Positions 16,098 to 24,259 of a stretch of 25,258 bases of DNA are shown here, piece after piece; position 1 is the stretch's first letter, and each line of letters begins with the position of its first letter. The translations under genes were made by a program, and so were the position numbers. The notes below the pieces were generated by a model, which ran no database searches, was not told where the DNA came from, and saw only the letters and a program-made list of their open reading frames with translations. Source of the stretch: Clostridia bacterium (GTDB taxonomy: Bacteria; Bacillota; Clostridia; Saccharofermentanales; UBA5734); contig RZZF01000002.1 of assembly GCA_009929975.1 (NCBI GenBank), positions 1 to 25,258 of the forward strand. The letters run 5' to 3'.

Positions 16098-17042
16098 ATG
16101 AGTCAGTCTTTCAACCAGCAGCTGGTCAATGATCTGGCGGACATGATTGACGCCGCCCCAGATCCATTGCCTGATGGCCGTACCTGTGCCGGCCTGGTTC
16201 TGATCGCTCATGGCTATGACACGAAGATAACCGGAGAACCCGGATGGACCGGCTATATGCAGCAGTCGATCATCCATCGCCTGCGCTCACACGGACGGGC
16301 AGGCTGTCTTCGCGTCCGGCGCAGTCATGACACAGGCTGGAAGGTCGACCTCGAGTGGCTGGAGCCGCATCCGGCAGACCCCAGTGACTGTGAATGTTTT
16401 CTGCGCGTCGACTGGACCGCCGTGGCCAATCATCTGATTCATCCGGTCAGTACAGGATGGCTGGCTCAGATACTGATGACATCACTAATGGACCACCAGT
16501 CTGAACTGCCTGATCCGGGCCGCCATCCCATCCATCTGATCGGGCATAGCCGCGGAGCCTCACTTGTCTGTGAAATGGCCGCTCTGTTCGGTCAGCAGGG
16601 GATCTTCGTTGACCAGGTCACAACCCTCGATCCGCACCCGCTGACGGCCGACGACCCCCAACCGCCGCTGCGGCCTGCTGTTGAAGACGCGGCGGTCCGC
16701 AGGCACCCCTGTATCCGATTCATGGATAATTACTGGCAGGATATCGCCTATCCGCGGGGACAGGCGGTCAGCGGGGCCTTCAACCATGCCTGGCATCATC
16801 TGCCTGACGGCTACCACGGAACGCTGCACAGTGCCTTCGCGGATCATATGAATGTCATCCTCGCCTATCAGGCGACGATCAGTGACAGGCTGCCTATCCA
16901 CAACGAAGAAGCCCGTCTCGATGCCGCCACCTTGGAACGATGGTGTAAAGAAAATAACCTGGCGGAGCTGCCGCCAGGTTATCGCTTCAGTCAGGCGGTA
17001 GAGCCTGAACTGCGCCGCAGTGTCGGTCAACCGGTTATCTGA
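16098..17042 (+). CDS. Lipase-like alpha/beta hydrolase (cytoplasmic, substrate unknown)
   Basis: A 314-residue protein with the serine-hydrolase nucleophile elbow GHSRGA (Ser151) after a hydrophobic strand (HPIHLIGHSRGASLVCEM) and an earlier strand-turn LVLIAHGY (33-40) that could form the oxyanion side. The likely acid is Asp178 in LDPHPL, and the likely base is His250 in FADHMNVILAY or a nearby His. There is no signal peptide or membrane segment, so it should act inside the cell, which is unusual for a lipase. The start is the ATG at 16098 with GGAGGA 9 bases upstream; an in-frame TTG at 16080 lies before that site. Its 3' end overlaps the convergent TIM-barrel gene by 8 bases. An esterase or a thioesterase is possible; I do not recognise the exact family. 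Confidence 0.7.
   Translation: MSQSFNQQLVNDLADMIDAAPDPLPDGRTCAGLVLIAHGYDTKITGEPGWTGYMQQSIIHRLRSHGRAGCLRVRRSHDTGWKVDLEWLEPHPADPSDCECFLRVDWTAVANHLIHPVSTGWLAQILMTSLMDHQSELPDPGRHPIHLIGHSRGASLVCEMAALFGQQGIFVDQVTTLDPHPLTADDPQPPLRPAVEDAAVRRHPCIRFMDNYWQDIAYPRGQAVSGAFNHAWHHLPDGYHGTLHSAFADHMNVILAYQATISDRLPIHNEEARLDAATLERWCKENNLAELPPGYRFSQAVEPELRRSVGQPVI
16945..16982 (-). terminator. Intrinsic terminator of the TIM-barrel gene, embedded in the lipase-like CDS
   Basis: ATAACCTGGCGG (16954-16965) and CCGCCAGGTTAT (16971-16982) form a perfect 12-pair stem with a 5-base loop. Read on the minus strand it is followed by TTTCTTT (16953-16947), so it terminates leftward transcription from the gene ending at 17035, 53 bases after its stop. 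It lies wholly inside the C-terminal codons of the opposite gene. Confidence 0.75.
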
Positions 17043-17949
17043 CCTGTCGCCAGGCCTGGTTGAGGGTCCGCTTCGCGTTGGCAATGACCATGTCCGGTGT
17101 CTCATCGCCCCAGGGCTTCACTTCAAAGCTGACAATCGGCCGCTTTTCAGGATGGATAAAGCCGATATCCTTCAATTTCTGCAGATAGGCAGTCAGTTGG
17201 GGGACATCATTTTCCGAATTGGGGAATCCGAAACGCGGATGTGTGTCGCCATACGCTTCATACGACGGGTCGGCAATGACGGTATTGCCCATATGCGCAT
17301 GGACCAGATAGGGCTGCAGCGGCAGAATATGCTCGTCATTGGTCTCATGGATCATCGGAATATGTGAAAGGTCGATCATCAGGCCGAAATGATCATATTC
17401 CGGACGGATCATCTCAGCGAAGCGGCGGGCACGATCCGCCGGTCCGATCAGCGACTTCTTGTCAATGTCATAATCAAAGACTTCCAGGGCGACCGTGAGG
17501 TCTCCCTTTTCCTGTGCATAGCGGCAGAGTTCACGTGTTGAGCTTGCCAGTGCTGCCATGGCCTCTTCCAGCCGGGCTTCCTCATAATGGCCGGAAAGGA
17601 ACGCGAAGCCAGTGGCCCCGAGTTCCACGGCTTCATCCATGCCTGTCTTAAGGCTGGCGACCGCCGCCAGACGCTTCGTTTCATCCAGATCATTGATATT
17701 CATGCCAGTGGTCAGCAGACGCGGCTGCGCGCCATAAGCGACCGTCATGCCGGCCGTCTGCAGGCGTTTTGCTACGGTTGCCCTCACAGCGTCGTCTTTG
17801 ATCCAGGTCAGCTCAATCGCTTCGAAATAGGGATCCCGGGCGATCGATTCGACCGTTTCAAGAATCGGGCCTTCGCCCTTCATGGTTTCCGGAAACGCCA
17901 TAAAATGGACAATCCCGACTTTCATATAATGATTGATTGGTTCGATCAT
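17035..17949 (-). CDS. Sugar phosphate isomerase/epimerase-like TIM-barrel protein
   Basis: A 304-residue protein of the xylose-isomerase-like TIM-barrel superfamily (AP endonuclease family 2 fold). Four residues stand where these enzymes bind a divalent metal: Glu156 in VALEVFDYD, Asp193 in LMIDLSHIP, His219 in VHAHMGN and Glu276 in VSFEVKPWG, the pattern of ketose 3-epimerases and related isomerases. It probably isomerises or epimerises a free sugar or sugar derivative; the substrate cannot be told. The ATG at 17949 has an AGGAGG site 6 bases upstream, better than the internal ATG at 17925. It is a single gene with its own extended -10 promoter and a terminator inside the convergent neighbour. 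Confidence 0.82.
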   Translation of the reverse strand: MIEPINHYMKVGIVHFMAFPETMKGEGPILETVESIARDPYFEAIELTWIKDDAVRATVAKRLQTAGMTVAYGAQPRLLTTGMNINDLDETKRLAAVASLKTGMDEAVELGATGFAFLSGHYEEARLEEAMAALASSTRELCRYAQEKGDLTVALEVFDYDIDKKSLIGPADRARRFAEMIRPEYDHFGLMIDLSHIPMIHETNDEHILPLQPYLVHAHMGNTVIADPSYEAYGDTHPRFGFPNSENDVPQLTAYLQKLKDIGFIHPEKRPIVSFEVKPWGDETPDMVIANAKRTLNQAWRQVR

Positions 17950-18016
17950 ATTGGCCTCCTGTTATTAGTTGCCCCCGGCAGCGGGGTATCCGCGTTCCGG
18001 TTCGAAGTACTATTTC

Positions 18017-18025
18017 ATTATAGCA
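18017..18025 (-). promoter_or_regulatory. Extended -10 promoter for the TIM-barrel gene
   Basis: Minus-strand TGCTATAAT is a perfect TATAAT with TGn extension, 68 bases upstream of the start at 17949. The -35 region is weak. It is divergent from the promoter at 18115-18142; together they fill the 263-base gap. Confidence 0.6.
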
Positions 18026-18114
18026 GAACCAACTGACGGCTTCGTATCACAGGTTCACATCTTTCCACGCGGCCACCGTTGAGAATGAGCGCCGAAAATC
18101 ACTGCAAATTCCCG

Positions 18115-18142
18115 TTGACTTTACGCCATCGTGATCTATACT
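18115..18142 (+). promoter_or_regulatory. Promoter for the unknown gene and pyrophosphatase operon
   Basis: TTGACT (18115-18120), a 16-base spacer and TATACT (18137-18142) match the consensus at five of six positions each. The transcript would begin near 18149, giving a leader of about 65 bases before the TTG start at 18213. Confidence 0.7.
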
Positions 18143-18212
18143 GAATTTGGTTTTACTTGTCCTTCAGTCGCAGTCAGCGTTATTCTGATTTTTGCAGGAA
18201 AGGGTGAGACAT

Positions 18213-18977
18213 TTGAACTACCATATCTATCTGACACTGATCCCGGAAACACTGGTCATCTCAATGCTCAATCCTGAAGAATTTGCCGCTTATTACGCGA
18301 TCGGCGAGCGCGGTAAATCGAGCGGACAGGTTCTTTTCGTCGAAATCGACCCGGCCTTCAGGCATCCTTTCTTCCAGATTGACCAGGGCATTGCCCGCTG
18401 TGTCCCCACAGCAGACGGCCAGCCGAAATCATCGGTCTATGTCGCGATCTACCGTGTACTTGAGCATCTCCCGCTGGCGGCGATGGGAACGCTGTACTAT
18501 GTTGCCCGCGACGGCCGCTCACTGGGGGTCAGTAAAGTACCTGCCCTGAACAATGAAGAGGGTCTCCATCTCTATTTCGAACTGGCGCCCACGCGTCCGG
18601 CGGTTGTCAGTTCACTGGGGCCGCTGGATTATACGAATCTGATGATGGGCCGTCCCGGAGGTTTCCAGGGAATTCCGGCGATCGCGTTTGCTGAACTCAG
18701 ACTGGGCCGTCTTGCTGAAGATCCCGATCAGGGATCCGCTGACGACCTCCCCTACGAAAACCTGCCGCATCTGCGCAATTGTCTCCAGGAAGTCAAAACC
18801 AAGGATATCTCGTCAAAGATGTTTGACTTGAGCGGCGGACAGATCCTGACGTTCCGTATGGTCAAGAATGGTGTATTCGTCGGGAATTCAACCGAAGGAC
18901 TCTATCTTTATCCCCTGCCGTCCATGAGCGAACTTCGCCAGAACAATTATGACTGGTGGCGCTCCATCAATACGTAA
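18213..18977 (+). CDS. Protein of unknown function upstream of the proton pyrophosphatase
   Basis: A 254-residue protein that I do not recognise. It has no signal peptide or membrane segment and begins MNYHIYLTLIPETLVISMLN. Visible traits are a glycine-rich turn (MMGRPGGFQGIPAIAFAELRLG) in the middle, an acidic, polar stretch after it (EDPDQGSADDLPYEN), and an aromatic C-terminus (NNYDWWRSINT). I chose the TTG at 18213 because AAAGGGTGAG lies 5-8 bases before it; another in-frame TTG at 18192 lies upstream of that site. A good promoter precedes it. The pyrophosphatase gene begins 36 bases after its stop with no terminator between, so the two are probably co-transcribed and may be functionally linked. 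No function is claimed. Confidence 0.75.
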   Translation: MNYHIYLTLIPETLVISMLNPEEFAAYYAIGERGKSSGQVLFVEIDPAFRHPFFQIDQGIARCVPTADGQPKSSVYVAIYRVLEHLPLAAMGTLYYVARDGRSLGVSKVPALNNEEGLHLYFELAPTRPAVVSSLGPLDYTNLMMGRPGGFQGIPAIAFAELRLGRLAEDPDQGSADDLPYENLPHLRNCLQEVKTKDISSKMFDLSGGQILTFRMVKNGVFVGNSTEGLYLYPLPSMSELRQNNYDWWRSINT

Positions 18978-19013
18978 TTCATAAATATATTATCGTTTCG
19001 GAGGTTCATGCAC

Positions 19014-21089
19014 ATGACAACAGATGTTTGGCTCATCTCAGGCATGGTCCTGGGAATCATCTCATTCGGTATCGCCCTTCTTATCTACGGCTGGGTCAGA
19101 AAACAGGATGATGGATCAGAGCGATCCCGCAAGATCGCCCGTGCCATCAAAGATGGTGCCTGGGCTTATCTGCGCCATCTCTATAGCGCGCTGGCAGGAG
19201 TGGCGGTTGTTTTCGGGGTGATACTCGCGATTGTCTTCTCACTCAAGGGAGAGGGGTTCAATCTGCTGACAGGTCTGGAGACCGCTCTGGCATTTGTCGT
19301 CGGAGCGCTTTGCTCCGCCATCGCCGGGTTTCTCGGGATGTCAGTCGCGGTTCGCGCCAATGTCCGGACAGCGGTCGCGGCCGTCAACAGCCTGAATAAG
19401 GCCTTCAATACCGCGTATCGCGCCGGAGCGGTTCTGGCCCTGGCGATGGTTGGCATCGCCGTCTTCGGCATGTGCCTGATCTACCTGGTGACAGGAAATC
19501 CTGAGGTTGTGCTGGGATTTTCCTTTGGTGCTTCATCACTGGCCCTTCTGGCGAAAGCCGGCGGCGGTATCTATACGAAAACCGCCGATATCGCGGCCGA
19601 TCTGGTCGGGAAAATTGAAGCTGGAATACCCGAAGATGACCCCCGCAATCCGGCCGTCATCGCGGATAATGTCGGTGATAATGTCGGCGATGTCGCCGGA
19701 ATGGGCGCTGATATTTTTGATTCGTATGTCGCCGCGACAGTCGCTGCCATGCTGATCGGTTTCACCGGGTTCCTATCCTCGCCTGAGGAAACTCAGATCC
19801 TATATACCATTCTCCCGCTCATTCTCTGTCTTGTCGGTATCATCTCATCCATCATCGGACTCCAACTGGTTCGTGTCGGCAGGAACGGCAAACCCGGAAC
19901 AGCCCTGAATATGGCCACCGTCATCTCCTGTGTGATTTTCGCCGTGCTGGCCACGGTTCTCTTCCTGGTCATGCAATGGAATATCGGTGCCCTGATCGCG
20001 ACCGTGGCCGGACTGGCGATTGGTGTCATCATCGGCTTTACCACCGGTTACTTTACCGATGATAATTATAAACCGGTTCGCAAAACGGCTGATATCGCCA
20101 AATCAGGGGCCGCGCTTAATATCATCTCAGGCATGTCCTTCGGATTCATTTCAATCGGGCCGTCGCTGTTCGGCATCGCCGCCGCCACACTTGTCTCCTA
20201 TTTTTCCGCGGAAGCTTTCGGCCTGCCCGGAGTCTACGGAGTCGGTATCGCCGCGGTTGGCATGCTGTCACTGACCGGGATCGTTGTCGCCAATGACGCG
20301 TATGGTCCGATTGTCGACAATGCCAAGGGAATTGCTGAAATGTCCAATCTGGGAGATGAAGTCGTCAGCCGATGTGATGTCCTCGATTCCGCGGGAAATA
20401 CCGCCAAGGCCATCACCAAGGGATTTGCCATCAGCGCCGCTGCCCTGACGGTCCTGGCGCTGTTCGTGGCCTATAAGGAGCAAATTGAGCACTATCTGCC
20501 GAATGGCCAGGAGCTGACTCTGAGTCTGCTCGATCCGCTGGTCCTCGCGGGTATTCTGCTCGGCGCGATGGTTCCGCCGATTTTCTCGGCGCTGCTCATG
20601 CTCGCTGTCACCCGCAACGCCTTCACGATGATTGAGGAAATCCGGCGCCAGTTCCGCGATATACCCGGCATTCTACTGGGCACCGTCGATCCTGATTACG
20701 CCACCTGCGTCGGGCTCGCGTCACAAGGCGCGCTGAAATCACTCATCCTGCCGGCACTGCTGGCGGTTCTGCTGCCCCTGCTGATCGGCTTCATCCTCGG
20801 TCCGGCCGCGCTAGGTGGGTTTCTGGGCGGCGCGATCTTCGTCGGTATCGTCTTCGCTCTGTTTATGGCCAATGCCGGCGGTTTATGGGATAACGCGAAA
20901 AAATATGTTGAAGCCGGAAATTGCGGCGGTACGGGTTCTGACGCGCATAAGGCCACCGTCATCGGCGATACGGTCGGCGATCCTTTCAAGGATACCGCCG
21001 GGCCATCCATCAATACACTGATCACCGTCATGACACTGACATCGAATCTTTTCGCACCGCTGATCGCGGTTGTTCACCTGTTCGGCTGA
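19014..21089 (+). CDS. hppA: K+-independent proton-pumping membrane pyrophosphatase
   Basis: A 691-residue integral membrane protein with many hydrophobic helices that couples pyrophosphate hydrolysis to ion transport. The signature DX7KXE is D192-IAADLVG-K200-I-E202. Further metal/pyrophosphate motifs are DNVGDNVGDVAGMGADIFDS (218-237), VANDAYGPIVDNAKGIAEM near 425-443, and the C-terminal SDAHKATVIGDTVGDPFKDT. The K+-dependence determinant GNTAKAIT (461-468) has Lys465 and Thr468 where K+-dependent enzymes have Ala and Gly, so this is the K+-independent, H+-pumping class. The ATG at 19014 lies 9 bases from GGAGG; the in-frame ATG at 19008 is only 3 bases away and adds two residues. The gene follows an unknown gene and ends at a strong terminator. 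It would recover energy from biosynthetic pyrophosphate, including that made by the acyl-adenylating enzymes here. Confidence 0.96.
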   Translation: MTTDVWLISGMVLGIISFGIALLIYGWVRKQDDGSERSRKIARAIKDGAWAYLRHLYSALAGVAVVFGVILAIVFSLKGEGFNLLTGLETALAFVVGALCSAIAGFLGMSVAVRANVRTAVAAVNSLNKAFNTAYRAGAVLALAMVGIAVFGMCLIYLVTGNPEVVLGFSFGASSLALLAKAGGGIYTKTADIAADLVGKIEAGIPEDDPRNPAVIADNVGDNVGDVAGMGADIFDSYVAATVAAMLIGFTGFLSSPEETQILYTILPLILCLVGIISSIIGLQLVRVGRNGKPGTALNMATVISCVIFAVLATVLFLVMQWNIGALIATVAGLAIGVIIGFTTGYFTDDNYKPVRKTADIAKSGAALNIISGMSFGFISIGPSLFGIAAATLVSYFSAEAFGLPGVYGVGIAAVGMLSLTGIVVANDAYGPIVDNAKGIAEMSNLGDEVVSRCDVLDSAGNTAKAITKGFAISAAALTVLALFVAYKEQIEHYLPNGQELTLSLLDPLVLAGILLGAMVPPIFSALLMLAVTRNAFTMIEEIRRQFRDIPGILLGTVDPDYATCVGLASQGALKSLILPALLAVLLPLLIGFILGPAALGGFLGGAIFVGIVFALFMANAGGLWDNAKKYVEAGNCGGTGSDAHKATVIGDTVGDPFKDTAGPSINTLITVMTLTSNLFAPLIAVVHLFG

Positions 21090-21120
21090 CCTGAGACGAA
21101 GTCCTGTCCGAAGATCAATG

Positions 21121-21160
21121 AACACGCCTGTCATCTCATGGGGTGACAGGCGTGTTTTTT
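21121..21160 (+). terminator. Strong intrinsic terminator after hppA
   Basis: AACACGCCTGTCA (21121-21133) and TGACAGGCGTGTT (21144-21156) form a perfect 13-pair stem with a 10-base loop, followed by a run of T to 21160. It lies 31 bases after the hppA stop, between convergent genes. On the minus strand the tail is only partly T-rich, so it may also slow transcription from the ligase gene. Confidence 0.92.
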
Positions 21161-21206
21161 ATGATCGCTCTGCTCGAGGTCAGACAGTGAAATATGCAAT
21201 GGACAG

Positions 21207-22703
21207 CTATTGATAATTCCGTTTGATCTTTCTGGTCGTCGTTTTCTCAAACTCTGTTTCGCGGATGATAACCTGAGAGATCCGTTTGAATTTGGCCAGA
21301 TGACCGTTAACCTTCTCAATATCCGCCTTCAACTGAACACGGGCCCGCTCCAGACCCGTTTCACTGATAAATTGCGGATCGAGAAAAGCATCCGCCGCGA
21401 TGATCCGCTCATGGCCGAATTTATCTTTCGGAGCGAAGACAATGACTTCACGAAGGTAGGGAATCTGATTCATCAGGCATTCCTCCAGCTCCTCAGGATA
21501 GACATTTTTGCCATTCGAACTGATAATCAGGTTTTTGGCGCGCCCTGTGATATACACGTTATTTGCCTTATCAATACAACCGATGTCACCGGTTTTGAAC
21601 CATCCGTCCTCAGTGAATGATTGGCGGGTTGCCGCTTCATCTTTATAGTAGCCGAGCATGACATTATCACCTTTGACCTGAATTTCGCCTGCACCATCGT
21701 CATCAGGATCACTGATCCGGACCTGACAATCGGGTGCGACAGCTCCGACACTCCCCGGCACTTGAGAAATCGGACTGTTGCTCGATACGAGCGGGGAGCA
21801 TTCCGTAATGCCATACCCGTTGTAAATATCGATTCCAATATCAGCAAACGCTTTAATCCGTTGGGGATTCAACGGTGCGCCACCACAAAAAATCATTTTC
21901 AGATGGCCGCCCAACCCGTCAAGGATCGGCTTGAAAAACTGGTCACGACGATCGATTCCGAATACTCTGAGAAAATTACTGAGTAGGATGCCCAGCTTGA
22001 GCCGTGTTGCCTGGCCGGCCTTTTCAGCTTCCTTCCAGATATTCTTATGCAGGTGGTCAACGACCATGGGAACCATCATGGTCATGTCCGGCTTGAAAAT
22101 TCTCAGGTTCTCCTTGAAATTCTTGAGTTCATCATTAAAGCAGACGGTAAACCCTGCATAAAGACTCCCCAGGATAAACAAATTCATCTCAACCGTGTGA
22201 TTGATCGGCAGTAATGAAAAATACGTTTCAGCCTGTCTGAACATCGCCAGCGCGGAGTGGAGAACGGCGGTGATGTTCCGATGGCACAGCATCACGCCTT
22301 TATTGGCACCCGTTGTGCCCGAGGTAAAAATGATTGAGCACACTTTGTTTACATCCACTTCAGGATCAAAATCCACTGGGTCTCCCTGTGCCAGAATCTG
22401 CTGACCGGAATGAATCAGCTGCATCACGTCAGGCACACCCGCATCTTGATTGGTGTACCCGGTTTTGACAGCCATCCGGACATCCGGACACTGCTCCAGG
22501 ATAACGGATATCCGTGCGGCCTGGGATTGCGAATAAAAAACAGCATCGGCATCACTTAACTGCAGCTGTCGGTCTGTGTGTTCAACAAATTCCCGTTTCG
22601 TGTTGAATTCCCGGATAGCCACTTTGTCGCTGTGCGTTTCTGCCGCATACGCGACCAGTTCACGCAGATCGCTTAACCGGACACTGTCATAGTACTCCAT
22701 CAT
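21207..22703 (-). CDS. Acyl-CoA/acyl-adenylate ligase with an internal N-terminal deletion
   Basis: A 498-residue AMP-forming ligase related to the 602-residue enzyme at 6543. The catalytic core is intact: TSGTTGANKG (127-136), NGYGITECSP (295-304), DGWFKTGD (366-373), the hinge GRAKNLIISSNGKNVYPEELE from 387, and the C-terminal Lys492 in TTRKIKRN. However, residue 43 (EFVEHT) joins directly to a stretch beginning DRQLQLSDADAVFYS. Relative to the paralogue about 60 residues of the N-terminal subdomain are missing, in frame, around base 22574. Start choice is uncertain. The ATG at 22703 gives MMEYYDSVRLSDLREL, which aligns with the start of the paralogue; an in-frame TTG at 22760 has no ribosome site. 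It is divergent from the SPT-like gene, whose acyl donor it may supply. Confidence 0.85.
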   Translation of the reverse strand: MMEYYDSVRLSDLRELVAYAAETHSDKVAIREFNTKREFVEHTDRQLQLSDADAVFYSQSQAARISVILEQCPDVRMAVKTGYTNQDAGVPDVMQLIHSGQQILAQGDPVDFDPEVDVNKVCSIIFTSGTTGANKGVMLCHRNITAVLHSALAMFRQAETYFSLLPINHTVEMNLFILGSLYAGFTVCFNDELKNFKENLRIFKPDMTMMVPMVVDHLHKNIWKEAEKAGQATRLKLGILLSNFLRVFGIDRRDQFFKPILDGLGGHLKMIFCGGAPLNPQRIKAFADIGIDIYNGYGITECSPLVSSNSPISQVPGSVGAVAPDCQVRISDPDDDGAGEIQVKGDNVMLGYYKDEAATRQSFTEDGWFKTGDIGCIDKANNVYITGRAKNLIISSNGKNVYPEELEECLMNQIPYLREVIVFAPKDKFGHERIIAADAFLDPQFISETGLERARVQLKADIEKVNGHLAKFKRISQVIIRETEFEKTTTRKIKRNYQ

Positions 22704-22789
22704 CGTTTTACCCGTTGCCTCAATGGTCAAATCAAACTCATGTTCACCAGCAAAAATCAATGTAAAGATGATGATGTGAGAGCTGTTAT

Positions 22790-22867
22790 CATGATCATGT
22801 ACTGACTATTATGATATCAAAATATGATATGATTATCACGCATGTAATTTGATGATCAAATCATCAA
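22790..22867. promoter_or_regulatory. Cluster of TGAT/ATCA dyads in the divergent ligase/SPT-like promoter region
   Basis: The AT-rich gap between the two divergent starts contains four nearby palindromes: CATGATCATG (22790-22799), TGATATCA (22812-22819), TGATTATCA (22830-22838) and TTGATGAT-CAA-ATCATCAA (22849-22867, 8-base arms). ATGATAT also occurs twice in direct orientation. Such an array suits a dimeric repressor or activator controlling both genes. I see TATGAT-like -10 boxes near 22823-22833 but no convincing -35 partner, so exact promoters are not assigned. Confidence 0.5.
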
Positions 22868-22919
22868 TCATTTGAGCCGTTTAGCTGGTCATGAGACACC
22901 ATCAATTTCAGGAGGAGCG

Positions 22920-24152
22920 ATGAGCATGGACTTATTTCAAAAATGCGACGATTTCACACGGGTCGATCAAGCAAAAGCATTAGGGCTGTATCCATATTTC
23001 CACATGCTGACCTCCGGTCAGGATACAGAAGTCGACATGGACGGACATCGCACCCTCATGTTTGGCTCCAATAATTATCTGGGGCTGACTTCCGACCCCC
23101 GGGTCAAAGAAGCTTCAATCAAGGCAGTGGAAAAATATGGATCCGGCTGTTCCGGTTCCCGCTTTCTCAATGGCACGCTTGATCTGCACGTCGAGCTGGA
23201 AGCGGCTCTGGCCAGATTTCTTCAGAAAGAGGACGCCCTTGTCGTCTCAACAGGCTTCCAGACGAACCTTTCGATCATATCCGCCATCACCGGCCGCAAT
23301 GACTATATTCTTTCAGATGCCATGAATCACGCCAGTATTGTAGATGGTACACGCTTGTCGTTTGCCAAGACGCTCAAGTTCAAACACAGTGATATGGACG
23401 ATCTGGAACGTTTACTGATCCACTGTGCCGCCGACGAGAAAGCCGGCATCCTGATTGTAACCGATGGTGTGTTCAGCATTGAGGGCGAAATCTGCAAATT
23501 GCCGGATATTGTCCGTCTGGCTGGGAAATATGGCGCACGTGTCATGGTGGACGATGCCCATGCGATCGGTGTTCTCGGCCAACACGGGCGCGGGACAGCT
23601 GAATATTTCGGCTTGAATGATGGCGTTGATATTATCATGAACACCTTTTCAAAAACACTGGCGTCTCTGGGCGGCTGCATCGCGGCCAGCAAAAAGGTGA
23701 TTGACTATATCAAGCACAATGCCCGGCCATTCATCTTCAGCGCGTCCATCGCACCGGCCCAGGTCGCGGCCGCACGCGAAGCGCTGCGGATTCTTGAAAA
23801 CGAACCTCAGCGCGTTCGCCGGCTCAACGAGATCGCCGCTTATATGAAGCGTGGACTGAGCCAATTGCCCAATGTCCATATTTTTGACAATGGCAATGAT
23901 ATCGTCCCGATCGTACCGATCCTGACCGGTTCGATCGGACGGACGCTTTATACCGCCCATCTTCTGCTGGAAAACGGAGTTTATGTTAACCCGGTCCTGC
24001 CCCCCGCGGTTCATAAAGATTCCTGTCTGCAGCGCACAAGCTATTCCGCGACCCACACAAACGCCCAGCTGGATGAAGGAATTGCCATTATCAATAACGT
24101 GTTGACCCAGATCGCCGAGATGACGGATGTCAACTTCGATATTGATCTTTGA
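22920..24152 (+). CDS. Serine palmitoyltransferase-like alpha-oxoamine synthase
   Basis: A 410-residue PLP enzyme of the alpha-oxoamine synthase family, which condenses an amino acid with an acyl-CoA and releases CO2 and CoA. PLP Lys245 is in NTFSKTLASLGG, His137 in NHASI stacks on the cofactor, and Asp211 and His214 are in VDDAHAIGVLG. Arg372 in the RTSYSATHT stretch is where serine palmitoyltransferases bind the substrate carboxylate. The N-terminal LYPYF (23-27), QDTEV (34-38) and GSRFLNGTLDLH (79-90) match my memory of Bacteroides serine palmitoyltransferases more closely than KBL (glycine C-acetyltransferase) or BioF. The start has GGAGGAG just upstream; ATG 22926 is an alternative. Divergent from an acyl-ligase gene. 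Family certain; long-chain-base synthesis is a good inference but not proven, and related oxoamine products are possible. Confidence 0.85.
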   Translation: MSMDLFQKCDDFTRVDQAKALGLYPYFHMLTSGQDTEVDMDGHRTLMFGSNNYLGLTSDPRVKEASIKAVEKYGSGCSGSRFLNGTLDLHVELEAALARFLQKEDALVVSTGFQTNLSIISAITGRNDYILSDAMNHASIVDGTRLSFAKTLKFKHSDMDDLERLLIHCAADEKAGILIVTDGVFSIEGEICKLPDIVRLAGKYGARVMVDDAHAIGVLGQHGRGTAEYFGLNDGVDIIMNTFSKTLASLGGCIAASKKVIDYIKHNARPFIFSASIAPAQVAAAREALRILENEPQRVRRLNEIAAYMKRGLSQLPNVHIFDNGNDIVPIVPILTGSIGRTLYTAHLLLENGVYVNPVLPPAVHKDSCLQRTSYSATHTNAQLDEGIAIINNVLTQIAEMTDVNFDIDL

Positions 24153-24259
24153 TCACTTGAACAACGGCTGAATCACCCGGGCTTTGCGCGCGATCAAAAT
24201 ATCACAATAAGACTCATGGAAGAGGGCTCCGGTATTTGATTGAAATGAGGACTGTCAAT

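Noticed and set aside
22704..22760. TTG at 22760 as start of the second acyl ligase
   Set aside because: No ribosome site precedes it, and the paralogue aligns from the ATG at 22703. The call remains uncertain because the site before 22703 is also weak.
22920..24152. Plain KBL (threonine degradation) or BioF (biotin) assignment for the PLP enzyme
   Set aside because: No threonine dehydrogenase or biotin genes are adjacent, and the LYPYF, QDTEV and GSRFLNGTLD stretches fit serine palmitoyltransferases better. The alternative is kept as a caution, not as the call.
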